Source of the DNA: Collinsella sp.
GTDB taxonomy: Bacteria; Actinomycetota; Coriobacteriia; Coriobacteriales; Coriobacteriaceae
Assembly: GCA_018382125.1 (NCBI GenBank)
Contig: JAGZQO010000009.1
Coordinates: 1-64,000 of the forward strand
DNA: 64,000 nucleotides
Reading direction: 5' to 3'
The translations under genes were made by a program, and so were the position numbers. Every line of letters begins with the position of its first letter. Position 1 is the stretch's first letter. A model generated the notes under the pieces. That model saw only the letters and a list, made by a program, of their open reading frames with translations. It ran no database searches and had not been told where the DNA came from. Positions 28,664 through 37,927 of this stretch are shown here, in pieces.

Positions 28664-30121
28664 CTAACCGATCCAGCTGGCCGAAAGCGGGCCGCTGACG
28701 ATGACCATGATGATGAGCACGATGAACACGAACGCCATCGCGCGGGGAAGCGGGGCTCCCGCAGCGACCTCGTCGCTCGGCTCGCCGGGCAGGCAATAGC
28801 CCATCCACTTGAGGAACCAGGCGAAGGTGGCGACGGTCTCGGCGACCATGATGCACACGAGCACCAGGATCGCGACGTTGCCGGCACCCACAGAGAAGCC
28901 GCCGGCGATAATCTGGAACTTCGAGAAGAACGTGTTCATGGGCGGCACGCCGGCAATAGCGAGCGCGGCGACACCGAAGCCCACGCCCGAGATCGGGTAC
29001 TTCTTTACGATGCCGCGAAGCTTGGGCAGCATACGCGTGCCGAGCGTAAAGGAGAACGAACCGGCGATCAGGAAGAACAGCGTCTTGGCGAAAGCGTGGT
29101 TAAAGATGTGGCAGACGGCGCCATCGAAGGCCAGCTGGCTGCCAAAGACCGAAAGGCCCAGACCAAAGAACACATAGGAGAGCTGGGCGATCGTGGAAAA
29201 GGCCAGCAGACGCTTCATGTCCTTTTGCGGCAGGTACATAAGGAAGCCAAAGAGCATGGTGACCATGGCGTCGATAATGGCGACCCAACCCACGATCTCG
29301 GGGATCTCGCCGGCAGAGACGAGTGCACGCGCGAACACGCACACGCCGACCTTAACCATCGAGGCGCCATGCAGGTAGGCCGAAACAGGCGTCGGCGCCT
29401 CCATGGCCGAAGGCAGCCACATGTACATGGGAACCTGTGCGGACTTGGCCCAGGCCGCAAACAGCACGAGCAAAAGAACGATAGCCTTGAGCTTGGCGTC
29501 GAGGCCGGCAATCGCGGTAATGGCGAAGGTACCGGTATGGGCAAACACGATGGCGGCGCCCAGATACAGGCCAAGCGCACCGATATGCGTAATGATCAGA
29601 GCCTTCATGCCGGCCTTCTTGGCCGTAGGCGTCATGTAGTAGCTAATGAGGCCCCAAGAGCACGCACCCGTGATCTCAAAGAACACGAGCTGGCCCAAAA
29701 GGGTCGAGCTGTACACAAGACCGGCCATGGCGCCGATGAAGGTCGCGAGGTACGCGTAGAAGCGACGACGCGGTGCGTCGGGATGCTCACGGTTATTCTC
29801 GCTCATATAGGGAATCGAATAGATCACGACAAGCAGGCCGATACCCACAAAGGCGGGCGCGAGCAGCGTGCTCATGCGATCGAAGGTGAATCCCATGACG
29901 AGGGTCTGCCCAAACGAGATCAGGGGGACCTGCGTGTCGGGCATGCCGGCGCCAGCGAAATTCGCGGCGAGGGCGATGGTGCAGACCGTCGAGACGGCGG
30001 CACCCAAAACGCTGAACCACTTGGCGTACGGACGGGGGAACAGGGCGACAAGCACCGAGGCCACCATCGGGGCCGCGATAGCGACCAAGCCGAGAAGGGA
30101 CAGACTGACTGCAAATGACAT
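28664..30121 (-). CDS. hyfD: Hydrogenase-4 membrane subunit HyfD
   Basis: Antiporter-like subunit with about 14 transmembrane helices (485 aa). Signatures are VFFEITGACSWGLISYY, KSAQVPMYMWLPSAMEAPTP and NHAFAKTLFFL. It probably contributes one proton or ion channel to the membrane arm. The ATG follows GGGAG. Confidence 0.94.
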   Translation of the reverse strand: MSFAVSLSLLGLVAIAAPMVASVLVALFPRPYAKWFSVLGAAVSTVCTIALAANFAGAGMPDTQVPLISFGQTLVMGFTFDRMSTLLAPAFVGIGLLVVIYSIPYMSENNREHPDAPRRRFYAYLATFIGAMAGLVYSSTLLGQLVFFEITGACSWGLISYYMTPTAKKAGMKALIITHIGALGLYLGAAIVFAHTGTFAITAIAGLDAKLKAIVLLLVLFAAWAKSAQVPMYMWLPSAMEAPTPVSAYLHGASMVKVGVCVFARALVSAGEIPEIVGWVAIIDAMVTMLFGFLMYLPQKDMKRLLAFSTIAQLSYVFFGLGLSVFGSQLAFDGAVCHIFNHAFAKTLFFLIAGSFSFTLGTRMLPKLRGIVKKYPISGVGFGVAALAIAGVPPMNTFFSKFQIIAGGFSVGAGNVAILVLVCIMVAETVATFAWFLKWMGYCLPGEPSDEVAAGAPLPRAMAFVFIVLIIMVIVSGPLSASWIG

Positions 30122-30136
30122 TGTTTCTCCCTTCTC

Positions 30137-31063
30137 CTACACGCCGACGACCACGAAGACAAACGCCAGAACGGCGATGCCCACGACGGCCCAGGTCTGA
30201 TTGCCAAGAACCTTAAAACGCGAGCGCGAGCAGGAGTTCTCGATCACGCCGCATACGACAAAGTCGATAAGGCACTTCACCAGGAAGATGACTGCGCCCA
30301 GAACGGCGGCTGCGCCTACGGTTGCGGGCTCGCCCCAGGGGACGAAGATCGCGCAGAACCAGGCGACGACCAGGACCTGCTTCATGGACATGGCGAGCTT
30401 GGCCATCGCAAGCGACGGGCCGGAAAGCTCGGCGAGCGGACCCTCCTGAAGCTCCTGCTCGGCCTCGGCCTGATCAAACGGCAGCTTGCCGAGTTCCATG
30501 TAGCAGGCGATCGCAAAGGCGATGCCGGCGAGGATCACGGCGACCGGCGCATCGATGGCGCCCGTCATGATGTGCTGACCCATGGTAGCGATGTCGGTGG
30601 AGCCGCACACCAGGGCGGCGGCAAACAGCGCCAGCAGCATGGACGGCTCGATGAGCACGCTCATGAGCAGCTCGCGAACGCCGCCGATGCCGGCGTAGGC
30701 GTTGGACGAATCCACGCCGCAGAGGGCGAAGAAGAAGCGGGCGAGCGCCAAGCTGTACATGATGGTGATGGCGTCACCAAAGACCGGGATGGGGCTTTGT
30801 GCCGTAAAGAGCGGCAGGCCCATCGCGAGCATAAAGGCGACGGCGAAGAACAGCGGCGGCATAATGCGCAGCGCAAAGCTCGCGTCCTCGCTCTGGGACT
30901 CGGGGCGCGCAAAGAGCTTGGCCAGGTCGCGATAGTCCTGCATGATGCTGGGTCCGCGACGGTTGTGCATCTTGGCGCGGATCACGCGGCCGAGACCGGA
31001 GAAGAAAGGCGCGACGGCCATGACGACCACGCCCTGCAGAACGGCAAGTACGATGTTGTTCAT
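30137..31063 (-). CDS. hyfC: Membrane anchor subunit HyfC (HycD, NuoH-like)
   Basis: NuoH-family subunit that anchors the hydrogenase arm to the membrane. Eight hydrophobic segments are visible. Conserved loops RAKMHNRRGPSIMQDYRDLAK (split by the first helix end) and FDQAEAEQELQEGPLAE carry the charged residues typical of the quinone-site-like cavity. Length is 308 aa. GGAGGGGAG lies upstream of the ATG. Confidence 0.95.
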   Translation of the reverse strand: MNNIVLAVLQGVVVMAVAPFFSGLGRVIRAKMHNRRGPSIMQDYRDLAKLFARPESQSEDASFALRIMPPLFFAVAFMLAMGLPLFTAQSPIPVFGDAITIMYSLALARFFFALCGVDSSNAYAGIGGVRELLMSVLIEPSMLLALFAAALVCGSTDIATMGQHIMTGAIDAPVAVILAGIAFAIACYMELGKLPFDQAEAEQELQEGPLAELSGPSLAMAKLAMSMKQVLVVAWFCAIFVPWGEPATVGAAAVLGAVIFLVKCLIDFVVCGVIENSCSRSRFKVLGNQTWAVVGIAVLAFVFVVVGV

Positions 31064-31075
31064 GCTCTCCCCTCC

Positions 31076-33094
31076 TTAACCCATTTGCACGGCGAGCACG
31101 AGGAACACCACGAGTGCCGCGACGATGTAGCAGATATAGATGCTGTAGTTGCCGCCCTCGAGCTTAGTCGCGAGGTCGGCGAGCTTCTCGACACCCTTAT
31201 GCGGGGCATCGACGAGAACCTTGTCGGGTACGGGCTTCACAGCCTCGGCCACACCGGTGAGCTTCTGGAAGAAGTGCGCGATGGACCAACAGACGGCCGT
31301 GCAGCGGTCACGCAACGTGTAGAGCGGCTGCATAAACCAGGACACCTCGGAGGCAAAGGTCGTGGCCACGACGGGCATATGCTCGTTGGGAGCATAGCCG
31401 CATGCCCACGGCTGGGACTTCTGCACCTTGCCGACGGTCTTGAGCTTGCGATAACCGCAGGCAAGGCCGACGAGCACCACGAGCGCAATAGCGATCGCGG
31501 GCGTGGAGGTGGCAGCGCCGGAGTACTGGTTCATGAGCTGCATGCCCTCGGTAGCAAACACGCCACCGTACGGATGCAGCACGGACGCGGCGACATCGAC
31601 CAGCACGGGCGCGATCACGGGAGCGCCAATGCCCAGCACGACGCAGATGGCCGCGAGCAGGCCCTGCGCAAACACCATGGGGGCGGGAACCTCCTTGGCA
31701 TTAGCCGCGGCCTCGGAGCGGGGCGCGGAGGCAAAGGAGACGCCATAGGCCTTGACGAAGCACGTGACGGCCAGCGCGCCGGTAATGGCAAGTGCGACGG
31801 CAGCGAACACGGCCACGATCATGACGGCCTTGTCACCCTGCATGGCGGCGTTAAAGAGCGACTGGTAGGTAAACCACTCGGACACAAAGCCGTTGAAGGG
31901 CGGAATGGCCGAAATGGCAAGCGCGCCAACGAGGAAGCAGATGGCCGTTGCCGGCATACGACGGAACAGGCCGCCCATCTTCTCCATATTGCGCGTACCC
32001 GTGGAGTACAGCAGCGCACCGGCGCCCAAGAACAGCTCGCCCTTAAACATTGCGTGGTTAAACGTGTGGTAGAGGGCGGCCATCAGAGCCAGGACGGCGA
32101 TGCCGACCGAGTTGAGCGCCATAGCGGCCATGGAGGCGCCGACGCCGAGCAGAATGATGCCGATGTTCTCGACGGAGTGATAGGCCAGCAAGCGCTTGAT
32201 GTCATGCTCCTGCAGGGCGAAGGCCACGCCGAGGACCGACGAGATCGCACCGAAGACCATGGCCATAAGACCCCACCAGACCTGAACGCCCGAGGCGGAG
32301 AGCAGGTCGAGGCCCACCTTGAGGATGCCGAAGATACCGATCTTGATCATGCCGCCGGACATGAGGGCCGACACGTTGGACGGCGCCTCGGGATGCGCCT
32401 TGGGCAGCCAGCCGTGCAGCGGGATGATACCGGCCTTGGCGCCAAAGCCAAAGAAGGCGAGCACGAAGCACACGGATGCGACCGCGGGGCTAAACTGCGT
32501 AGCGCGGAAATCCGCAAAGGCAAACGAGCCGCCGGCGAAGTTGGTCATGGCGAGGAAGCTCGCCATGATGAGCACAAAGCCCACGTGCGCGATCACAAAG
32601 TAGAGCCAACCGCCATGGATGGAGTTCTCGTTCTCCTCGATCACGACCAGGAAGTACGAGGTCAGCGACATGAGCTCAAAGGCGACCAGGAACCAAAACA
32701 CGTTGTCGGCGGTGATGACGAGCATCATGGACACCACGAAGGTGTTAAAGAAGAAGCCGGCGCGGCCCTTTTTGCCCGGGTACTCATCAAAGTAGTTGAG
32801 ACCGTAAATCGAACCGGCAAACGCGAGCACCGAGATGAGCGCCATGAACAGGCCGGACAGCTGATTGAGCAGCAGCTGGAAATGGGCAAACGGGAAAAAC
32901 ACGATGGTGTCGACCGACGTGACATCGCCCAGCACGGCCTGGATACCGGCCACAAACGAAAGAACCGCGGCGACGGCGCCGATAAGGCAGCCGGCGGTCT
33001 TGGCGGCGTTATCGGCCTTGATCAGCAGAACCGAGGCGAGCGCACCGATGCACGAGACGGCAAGCGATGCGATAAACAGCGTCATGCTATCCAT
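31076..33094 (-). CDS. hyfB: Membrane subunit HyfB (HycC, NuoL-like)
   Basis: Largest membrane subunit (672 aa), an antiporter-like protein with about 14-16 helices. Markers are FWFLVAFELMSLTSYFLVV, KAGIIPLHGWLPKAHPEAPS and NHAMFKGELFLGAGA. It likely couples H2 evolution to ion movement. Its start overlaps the end of hyfA by eight bases. Confidence 0.95.
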   Translation of the reverse strand: MDSMTLFIASLAVSCIGALASVLLIKADNAAKTAGCLIGAVAAVLSFVAGIQAVLGDVTSVDTIVFFPFAHFQLLLNQLSGLFMALISVLAFAGSIYGLNYFDEYPGKKGRAGFFFNTFVVSMMLVITADNVFWFLVAFELMSLTSYFLVVIEENENSIHGGWLYFVIAHVGFVLIMASFLAMTNFAGGSFAFADFRATQFSPAVASVCFVLAFFGFGAKAGIIPLHGWLPKAHPEAPSNVSALMSGGMIKIGIFGILKVGLDLLSASGVQVWWGLMAMVFGAISSVLGVAFALQEHDIKRLLAYHSVENIGIILLGVGASMAAMALNSVGIAVLALMAALYHTFNHAMFKGELFLGAGALLYSTGTRNMEKMGGLFRRMPATAICFLVGALAISAIPPFNGFVSEWFTYQSLFNAAMQGDKAVMIVAVFAAVALAITGALAVTCFVKAYGVSFASAPRSEAAANAKEVPAPMVFAQGLLAAICVVLGIGAPVIAPVLVDVAASVLHPYGGVFATEGMQLMNQYSGAATSTPAIAIALVVLVGLACGYRKLKTVGKVQKSQPWACGYAPNEHMPVVATTFASEVSWFMQPLYTLRDRCTAVCWSIAHFFQKLTGVAEAVKPVPDKVLVDAPHKGVEKLADLATKLEGGNYSIYICYIVAALVVFLVLAVQMG

Positions 33095-33704
33095 TGTTTA
33101 CGCTCCCTTCTGCTTTCTCGGACAGGCCCTGGGCCACAGCGGTAACGTCGACAACCGGACCGTTTTCGATCGAGCGCAGGCGCTTGGCCTCGTCGAGCTC
33201 GCGATCGGCCGCGCCGCCCATGACGGTCAGCGCCTTGGTGGGGCACGCCGCCACACAATGCGGGCCGTCCGGATCGAAGGCGCACAGGTCGCACTTGATA
33301 GCGCAGGTGTACTGGCCGGGAGCCCACGTAAGCAGGCTGCTCAGGGACTTAGGATACGAAGGCGTCGGGTCGCACATGCCTGCGACACCGGCGATAGACG
33401 TGCCATCGGGATGGATGGCTCCGAAGGGGCACGCGATGGCGCACAGCCTGCACCCGATGCACTCCTGCTCCTTGACGTGGATGCGATCGCCATCGTGCTC
33501 GATGGCATTCACCGGGCAAACCTCGGCGCAGGGGGCACCCTCGCAATGGTGGCAGGCAAGGGCGGCCGAAATACCGCCGGTCTTCACGAGCGCCAGGCGC
33601 GGCGTATCCTGAAGACCCTGCATCCGGTGGGCGTCGGCACAGGCGGACTGGCATGTTCCGCAGCCGATGCACCTCTCCGGGTTGATGTCGATGAAGCGGT
33701 TCAT
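33087..33704 (-). CDS. hyfA: 4Fe-4S ferredoxin subunit HyfA (HycB-like)
   Basis: Polyferredoxin that takes electrons from formate dehydrogenase. Four cluster motifs are present: CIGCGTCQSAC, CHHCEGAPCAEVCP, CIGCRLCAIACP and CDLCAFDPDGPHCVAACP. Length is 205 aa. The start ATG follows AAGGAAG at five bases; a GTG two codons upstream overlaps that site. It lies directly downstream of fdhF, matching its role as the FdhF partner. Confidence 0.93.
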   Translation of the reverse strand: MNRFIDINPERCIGCGTCQSACADAHRMQGLQDTPRLALVKTGGISAALACHHCEGAPCAEVCPVNAIEHDGDRIHVKEQECIGCRLCAIACPFGAIHPDGTSIAGVAGMCDPTPSYPKSLSSLLTWAPGQYTCAIKCDLCAFDPDGPHCVAACPTKALTVMGGAADRELDEAKRLRSIENGPVVDVTAVAQGLSEKAEGSVNNG

Positions 33705-33782
33705 CCCCACTTCCTTTCAAAATAACGGGCCGGGCTCCCGAACGTACGGGACGCCCGGCCCAAAAAGCCAACGAGAACGGGA

Positions 33783-36005
33783 CTACACGATTTGGTTCAC
33801 GTGCGTCTCGTCGTCGAACTTGGCGACGCCGGGCTCAACGTCCTGGGGAGCGGCGGCGTCCACCAGAGCCTGCTTGAGCTCGGTGTACTGACGCTCCACC
33901 TCGCCCTCGGCCCAGACCTGGTCGGCGATTGGATCGACCTGGCAGGCGGAGAACTTGTCCTCGGGCGTATGCGAGACCGGGTCGACCTTGTGAATGGTCA
34001 GCTCGTTGCACTTGCCAATCCACCACTGGTAGGTCATATAGACCGTGCCCTTGTTGATACGGTCGCTCACGTCGGCGCGGCTGTATACCTGGCCGCGGCG
34101 GCTGTGAATCGAGACGATGTCGCCGTTCTTGATGCCGCGCGCCTGGGCGTCCGCGGGATTCATGCGGACAAAGCCGGGCTCGTCGGCGAGCAGCGCCAGC
34201 GTCTTGCAGTTGCCGGTCATCGAGCGGCAACTGTAGTGGCCGACCTCACGGACGGTGCACAGGATGAGCGGGTACTCATCGTCGGGAAGCTCGGAGGGCG
34301 CCTCCCAGTCGTGCGCCATCAGGTTGGCGCGGCCGTCCTTGGTGGTGAACTTGCCACCAGCGAACATGTCGGGCGTACCGTGGTCGTTCACATCGGTGCT
34401 CTTGACGGGCCACTGGGCGTAACCGCCCTCGGGAGCCATCTTCTCGTAGGTCGCGCCCACAAAGTTGGGGCACAGGCTGATGCACTCGTTCCAGATCTGC
34501 TCGGTGTTGTCGTAGTGCATGGGGTAACCCATACGTGTAGACAGGTCCGCGAAGATCTCCCAGTCGTGACGGCACTCGCCCTTGGGAGGAACGGCCGCGT
34601 CAAAGTGCTGGAAGCTACGGTCGGATGCGGTAAAGACACCTTCGTGCTCGCCCCAAGAGGTAGCGGGCAGGATGACGTCGGCGAGCATGGTCGTCTGCGT
34701 CATAAAGATGTCCTGGCAAATGAACAGATCCAGCTCGGAGAGCGTCTTGCGCATACCGGCCGAATCGGGCTCGGTCTGCACCGGGTCCTCGCCGTAGTTG
34801 TAGAAGCAGTGCACCTTGCCCTCGTCGACCAGGTGGCCCAGGTCGGTGAGCTTGTAGCCCTCCTCGAGCGGGAGCTTTTCCTCGGGCACGCCCCAAGCCT
34901 TGGCAAACTTGGCACGCACAGCCGGGTCGGTGACCTTCTGGTAGCCAGGGTACAGGTTGGGCAGCATGCCCATATCGCAGGAGCCCTGGACGTTGTTCTG
35001 ACCGCGCACGGGCGCGAGGCCGGAATTGGGTTTGCCGATCTGGCCGGCAACGCAGGCGATGGAGGCGATGGTGTGCACCGTCTTCAGGTTCTGCTTCTGC
35101 TGGCATACGCCCATGCCCCAGCCAATGATGGCAGAGGGCTTCGCCGTGGCGTACATCTCGGCAGCTTGGTGGATCAACGCGGGCTCGACACCCGTGATGT
35201 CCTGTACGGATTCGGGAGTGTAGTTCTTGATGGTCTCCCACCACTCGTCAAAGCCGTTCGTGTGCTCGGCGACGAATTCCTTGTCGTAGAGGCCATCGTT
35301 GACCAAGCAGTTGGCAAAGGCGTTGAGGAACGCAACGTTGCAACCGTTCTTGATCGGAAGGTAGAGATCGGCGATACGCGCGGTTTCGATATGGCGCGGG
35401 TCGGCGACGATGATCTTGCAACCCTTTTCTTTGGCTCGCACGATACGCCTTGCGACGATGGGGTGCGAATCGGCAGGGTTATAGCCGAAGAGGAAAATGC
35501 AGCCCGCATCCTCCATACCGGGGATGGAGCATGACATGCAACCTGAACCAACCGTGTCCATCAGACCGAGGACAGTAGGGCCGTGTCAAGTACGGGCGCA
35601 GTTGTCTACGCTGTGGGTGCCGATGCACGCACGCGTAAACTGCTGCATGACGTAGTTCGCCTCATTGCCGCCGCCTCGCGAAGAGCCGGTGGTCATGACA
35701 GCGTTAGGACCATATTCGTCAATTATGGCCTGCATCTTAGATGCGGTGAAATCCAGTGCCTCGTCCCAGCTTACGCGCTCAAGATCCGCGCCCTTGGTGC
35801 GGCGGATCATCGGGTGCAGTACGCGGGGAGTCAAGATCTTGGTGTCGTTGATGAAGTCGTAGCCGCTCATGCCCTTAAGGCACAGCTCGCTCTGGTTGGT
35901 GATGCCGTTGAGCGGTTCGGTACCCACGACCTGGCCGTTTTGGACCAAGAGGTTAAACTGGCAACCGGCGCCGCAGTACGGGCAAATCACTTTATGCTTC
36001 TCCAT
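33783..36005 (-). CDS. fdhF: Formate dehydrogenase H, selenocysteine-containing (UGA at residue 140)
   Basis: Oxidises formate to CO2 in the cytoplasm and feeds the hydrogenlyase. The frame is interrupted by a TGA at 35586-35588 that is best read as selenocysteine: the context is DNCART-U-HGPTV, and Sec falls at residue 140, the same position as in Escherichia FdhF. The [4Fe-4S] ligands are Cys8, Cys11, Cys15 and Cys42, with Lys44 next. A SECIS hairpin follows the TGA. Total length is 740 aa. The start MEKHKVICPYCG has GGAGG at about six bases. The C-terminal domain has the pterin-binding LILCTVREVGHYS region. Not a frameshift or pseudogene. Confidence 0.97.
35555..35588 (-). promoter_or_regulatory. 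SECIS element of fdhF
   Basis: Eleven bases after the UGA, TGTCC and GGACA form a stem around a ten-base loop TCGGTCTGAT. The loop contains GGTCTG, as in the Escherichia fdhF SECIS that SelB binds. Spacing from the UGA is right for bacterial Sec insertion. Confidence 0.9.
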
Positions 36006-36079
36006 GACACCCTCCTTCCTTTCTCTGCTACCGAATACTCGGTACTTATTTGACAATCATTGGGCCTGTCGCCCGACGC

Positions 36080-36598
36080 TTACGCCTCGTTTTCGATGGT
36101 GGCGCGGGCACGCTCGGCAGTCAGTTCTGCCAGACGCTCCTCGTCTACCAGGGTGAGGCCCTTGGTCGGACACGCCTCGGCACACGCCGGACCGCCGGGA
36201 CGGTCCACGCACAGGTCGCACTTGAGCACGAAGCTCTTAGTCTGCGAACCCACGCGAACGTCACCCATCAAGACGGGGACCTGCGTGGTCGCCACGCTCA
36301 CGGCGCCAAAGGGGCATGCCATGACGCAGCTCTTGCAGCCGATGCAGTTGTCCTCGTTGACGCCGATGCGATGGTTCTTTGGATCAAAGAACAAGGCGCC
36401 CGTGGGGCAGGCCTTGGCGCACGGAGCGTCCTCGCAGTGGTGACATGCCACCGGCGCGGAAATCTCGTAGGTGCGCGTTACGCGCAAGCGAGGTGCGGCG
36501 ATGTTGCCGGGAATATCGTGCGCCTCGATGCACGCCGCCATACAGGTTTGGCACCCAATGCAGCGTGAAGAATCAGCCACGACTCGTTTATTGCCCAT
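36080..36598 (-). CDS. 4Fe-4S ferredoxin-like electron-transfer protein (HydN type)
   Basis: Four [4Fe-4S] motifs: CIGCQTCMAAC, CHHCEDAPCAKACP, CIGCKSCVMACP and CDLCVDRPGGPACAEACP. Length is 172 aa. It resembles HydN and is first in the operon, immediately before fdhF, so it probably shuttles electrons for, or assists assembly of, FdhF. The start MGNKRVVADSSRC has GGGAG at eight bases; the longer open frame runs into the promoter region. Confidence 0.88.
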   Translation of the reverse strand: MGNKRVVADSSRCIGCQTCMAACIEAHDIPGNIAAPRLRVTRTYEISAPVACHHCEDAPCAKACPTGALFFDPKNHRIGVNEDNCIGCKSCVMACPFGAVSVATTQVPVLMGDVRVGSQTKSFVLKCDLCVDRPGGPACAEACPTKGLTLVDEERLAELTAERARATIENEA

Positions 36599-37024
36599 GT
36601 TGTTCACTCCCTCCTGAATCCCATGCCGGAGAGACCCTGTCGACGTTGCCCCGGACCGCCCGTGGTCCGGCATCGACAAATCGAATGCATGCGGCGAAAC
36701 ATGCACTCGGTAGAGTTTCTCCAACGATATACAGGTTAAATATACGCAGTTGCAGGGGGCAAACTTGAGCATAGGCCCTGCAATACGGGTGTATTGCAGG
36801 GGTTTTGGCAGGTTGGAATTATTCTCTAGAAGCTATAAAGGTGAGTGTATTACATGCGTACGCCTCAGAGATTTTTATGCGCTCTCATTTTGGATGTACT
36901 ACGCTTGTATTCGTGTTTATGGTTATCAACTTGAGTGAAATAAAGTAATCGTTATAAGATGCTCAAGTATCGGCACATGCCGCATTTGACCGACTATATT
37001 GCACGCTCATTAAGGGGGCCAGTG
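36599..37024. promoter_or_regulatory. Divergent control region between the hydrogenlyase operon and a toxin-antitoxin pair
   Basis: This 426-base stretch separates divergently transcribed units. Two structures stand out: a leader hairpin at 36639-36677 (CCGGACC/GGTCCGG stem plus outer GTCGA pairing) on the hydrogenlyase side, and a strong palindrome at 36776-36801 (CCCTGCAATAC, GGGT, GTATTGCAGGG) that looks like an operator. The stretch from 36800 to 37000 is clearly more AT-rich than its surroundings. Exact promoters are not certain. Confidence 0.5.
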
Positions 37025-37348
37025 ATGTCATCGACTCAAAAAAGAGCCATCCTGCAGGTGCGCATTCGCGAGGAAGACAAGCAGCATGCCGAGCATCTCT
37101 ACGATGCCATGGGCACATCGCTCGCCGAGGCTGTCCGCTTATTTGTCGCGCAAAGCATTTTGATGCGCAAGCCCCCCTTTCAGCCGGTCGCCGTGCGCTC
37201 AAAGAACGGCACCGCCGCCTATGGATCGCTCAAAGCATATGGTGACCCCAATCGCCGCTCCGAAGAGCGCAATGCCTGGATTGAGTACCTTGCCACAGAA
37301 AGCGACGATTCGATTTTGGGTCCCGAGGAAGTAGATATCCATGAGTAG
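37025..37348 (+). CDS. RelB/DinJ-like antitoxin
   Basis: Small protein (107 aa) with an N-terminal ribbon-helix-helix pattern: LQVRIREEDKQHAEHLYDAMGTSLAEAVRLFVAQ resembles RelB/DinJ antitoxins that bind their own operator. The C-terminal part is likely the toxin-binding tail. The start ATG has GGGGG at six bases; an earlier in-frame ATG lacks a ribosome-binding site. It overlaps the next gene by eight bases, as expected for an antitoxin-toxin pair. Confidence 0.75.
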   Translation: MSSTQKRAILQVRIREEDKQHAEHLYDAMGTSLAEAVRLFVAQSILMRKPPFQPVAVRSKNGTAAYGSLKAYGDPNRRSEERNAWIEYLATESDDSILGPEEVDIHE

Positions 37349-37817
37349 CACCATCATCGACGAGACCGTCATCCTGCGCTACCTGCTTGACGACGACGAG
37401 GTTCTGTCACCGCGCGCCGCCAAGGTCATCGCCACGCGCACCGCTCGCGTCTACCCCGAAATCATCACGCGCGTCGTGGTCACGCTGCGCGACGTCTATA
37501 AGGTTCCCCGCGTTGAGATTACTGCGGCCATGAAGAGGTTGCTCGATGACGTCATGGTCGACGAGCCCACCGTTGTCGCCCTTGCCGTCAAACTCTTTGG
37601 CAAGACCCATATGGACTTTACCGACTGCCTCCTCGCAGCCCGAACCGCCATCTACAACGATGATGTCGTGAGCTTTGGCAAGCCCATCATCCAAGGCATG
37701 ATCGACTACCGCCGCCAGCGCCAAACCGCCGCCGACGCCCGCGACCGCGCCGCCGAAGCCCGCAGCCGAAGCACCGACTCCACCATCGACAAGCTCCGCC
37801 ACCGCCCCCGCCACTAA
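37341..37817 (+). CDS. PIN-domain toxin (putative RNase)
   Basis: PIN-like ribonuclease candidate (158 aa). Acidic residues expected of the active site are Asp7 (IIDETVILRYLLDDDE) and the later MDFTDCLLAARTAIYNDDVVSFGK block. The last 35 residues are basic and alanine-rich. It is translated with the upstream antitoxin, GAGGAAG preceding the ATG. Family assignment rests on pattern only. Confidence 0.7.
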   Translation: MSSTIIDETVILRYLLDDDEVLSPRAAKVIATRTARVYPEIITRVVVTLRDVYKVPRVEITAAMKRLLDDVMVDEPTVVALAVKLFGKTHMDFTDCLLAARTAIYNDDVVSFGKPIIQGMIDYRRQRQTAADARDRAAEARSRSTDSTIDKLRHRPRH

Positions 37818-37830
37818 CCCCATCCCCTCC

Positions 37831-37901
37831 TAAGTTGCGGTGAAATACGGACTGATTTATGCCTTTAAAGGCCTCAACAGTCCGTATTTCACCGCAACTT
37901 A
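37831..37901. repeat. Long inverted repeat, copy 1
   Basis: Perfect 24-base arms (37831-37854 and 37878-37901; TAAGTTGCGGTGAAATACGG type) enclose a 23-base spacer that holds GCCTTTAAAGGC. It lies between the convergent PIN toxin and AbiEi-like genes, so it could terminate both. Copies 2 and 3 are at 39115 and 56223. Confidence 0.85.
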
Positions 37902-37927
37902 TTGAAGGTGGACCGCGAACGATTTCG

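Noticed and set aside
24460..28698. A 1412-codon open frame on the plus strand
   Set aside because: It is the antisense shadow of the hydrogenlyase genes, which have clear motifs and ribosome-binding sites. GC-rich codons make long antisense frames common here.
30572..33145. An 857-codon plus-strand open frame
   Set aside because: Antisense shadow of hyfB and hyfC, His- and Glu-rich with no plausible fold.
35555..36005. fdhF as a frameshifted or broken gene
   Set aside because: Both halves are in the same frame around a TGA with a SECIS hairpin, so it is a selenoprotein gene.
36854..36934. Short plus-strand ORF (MRTPQRFL...) in the divergent control region
   Set aside because: Shine-Dalgarno is distant and composition is not convincing.
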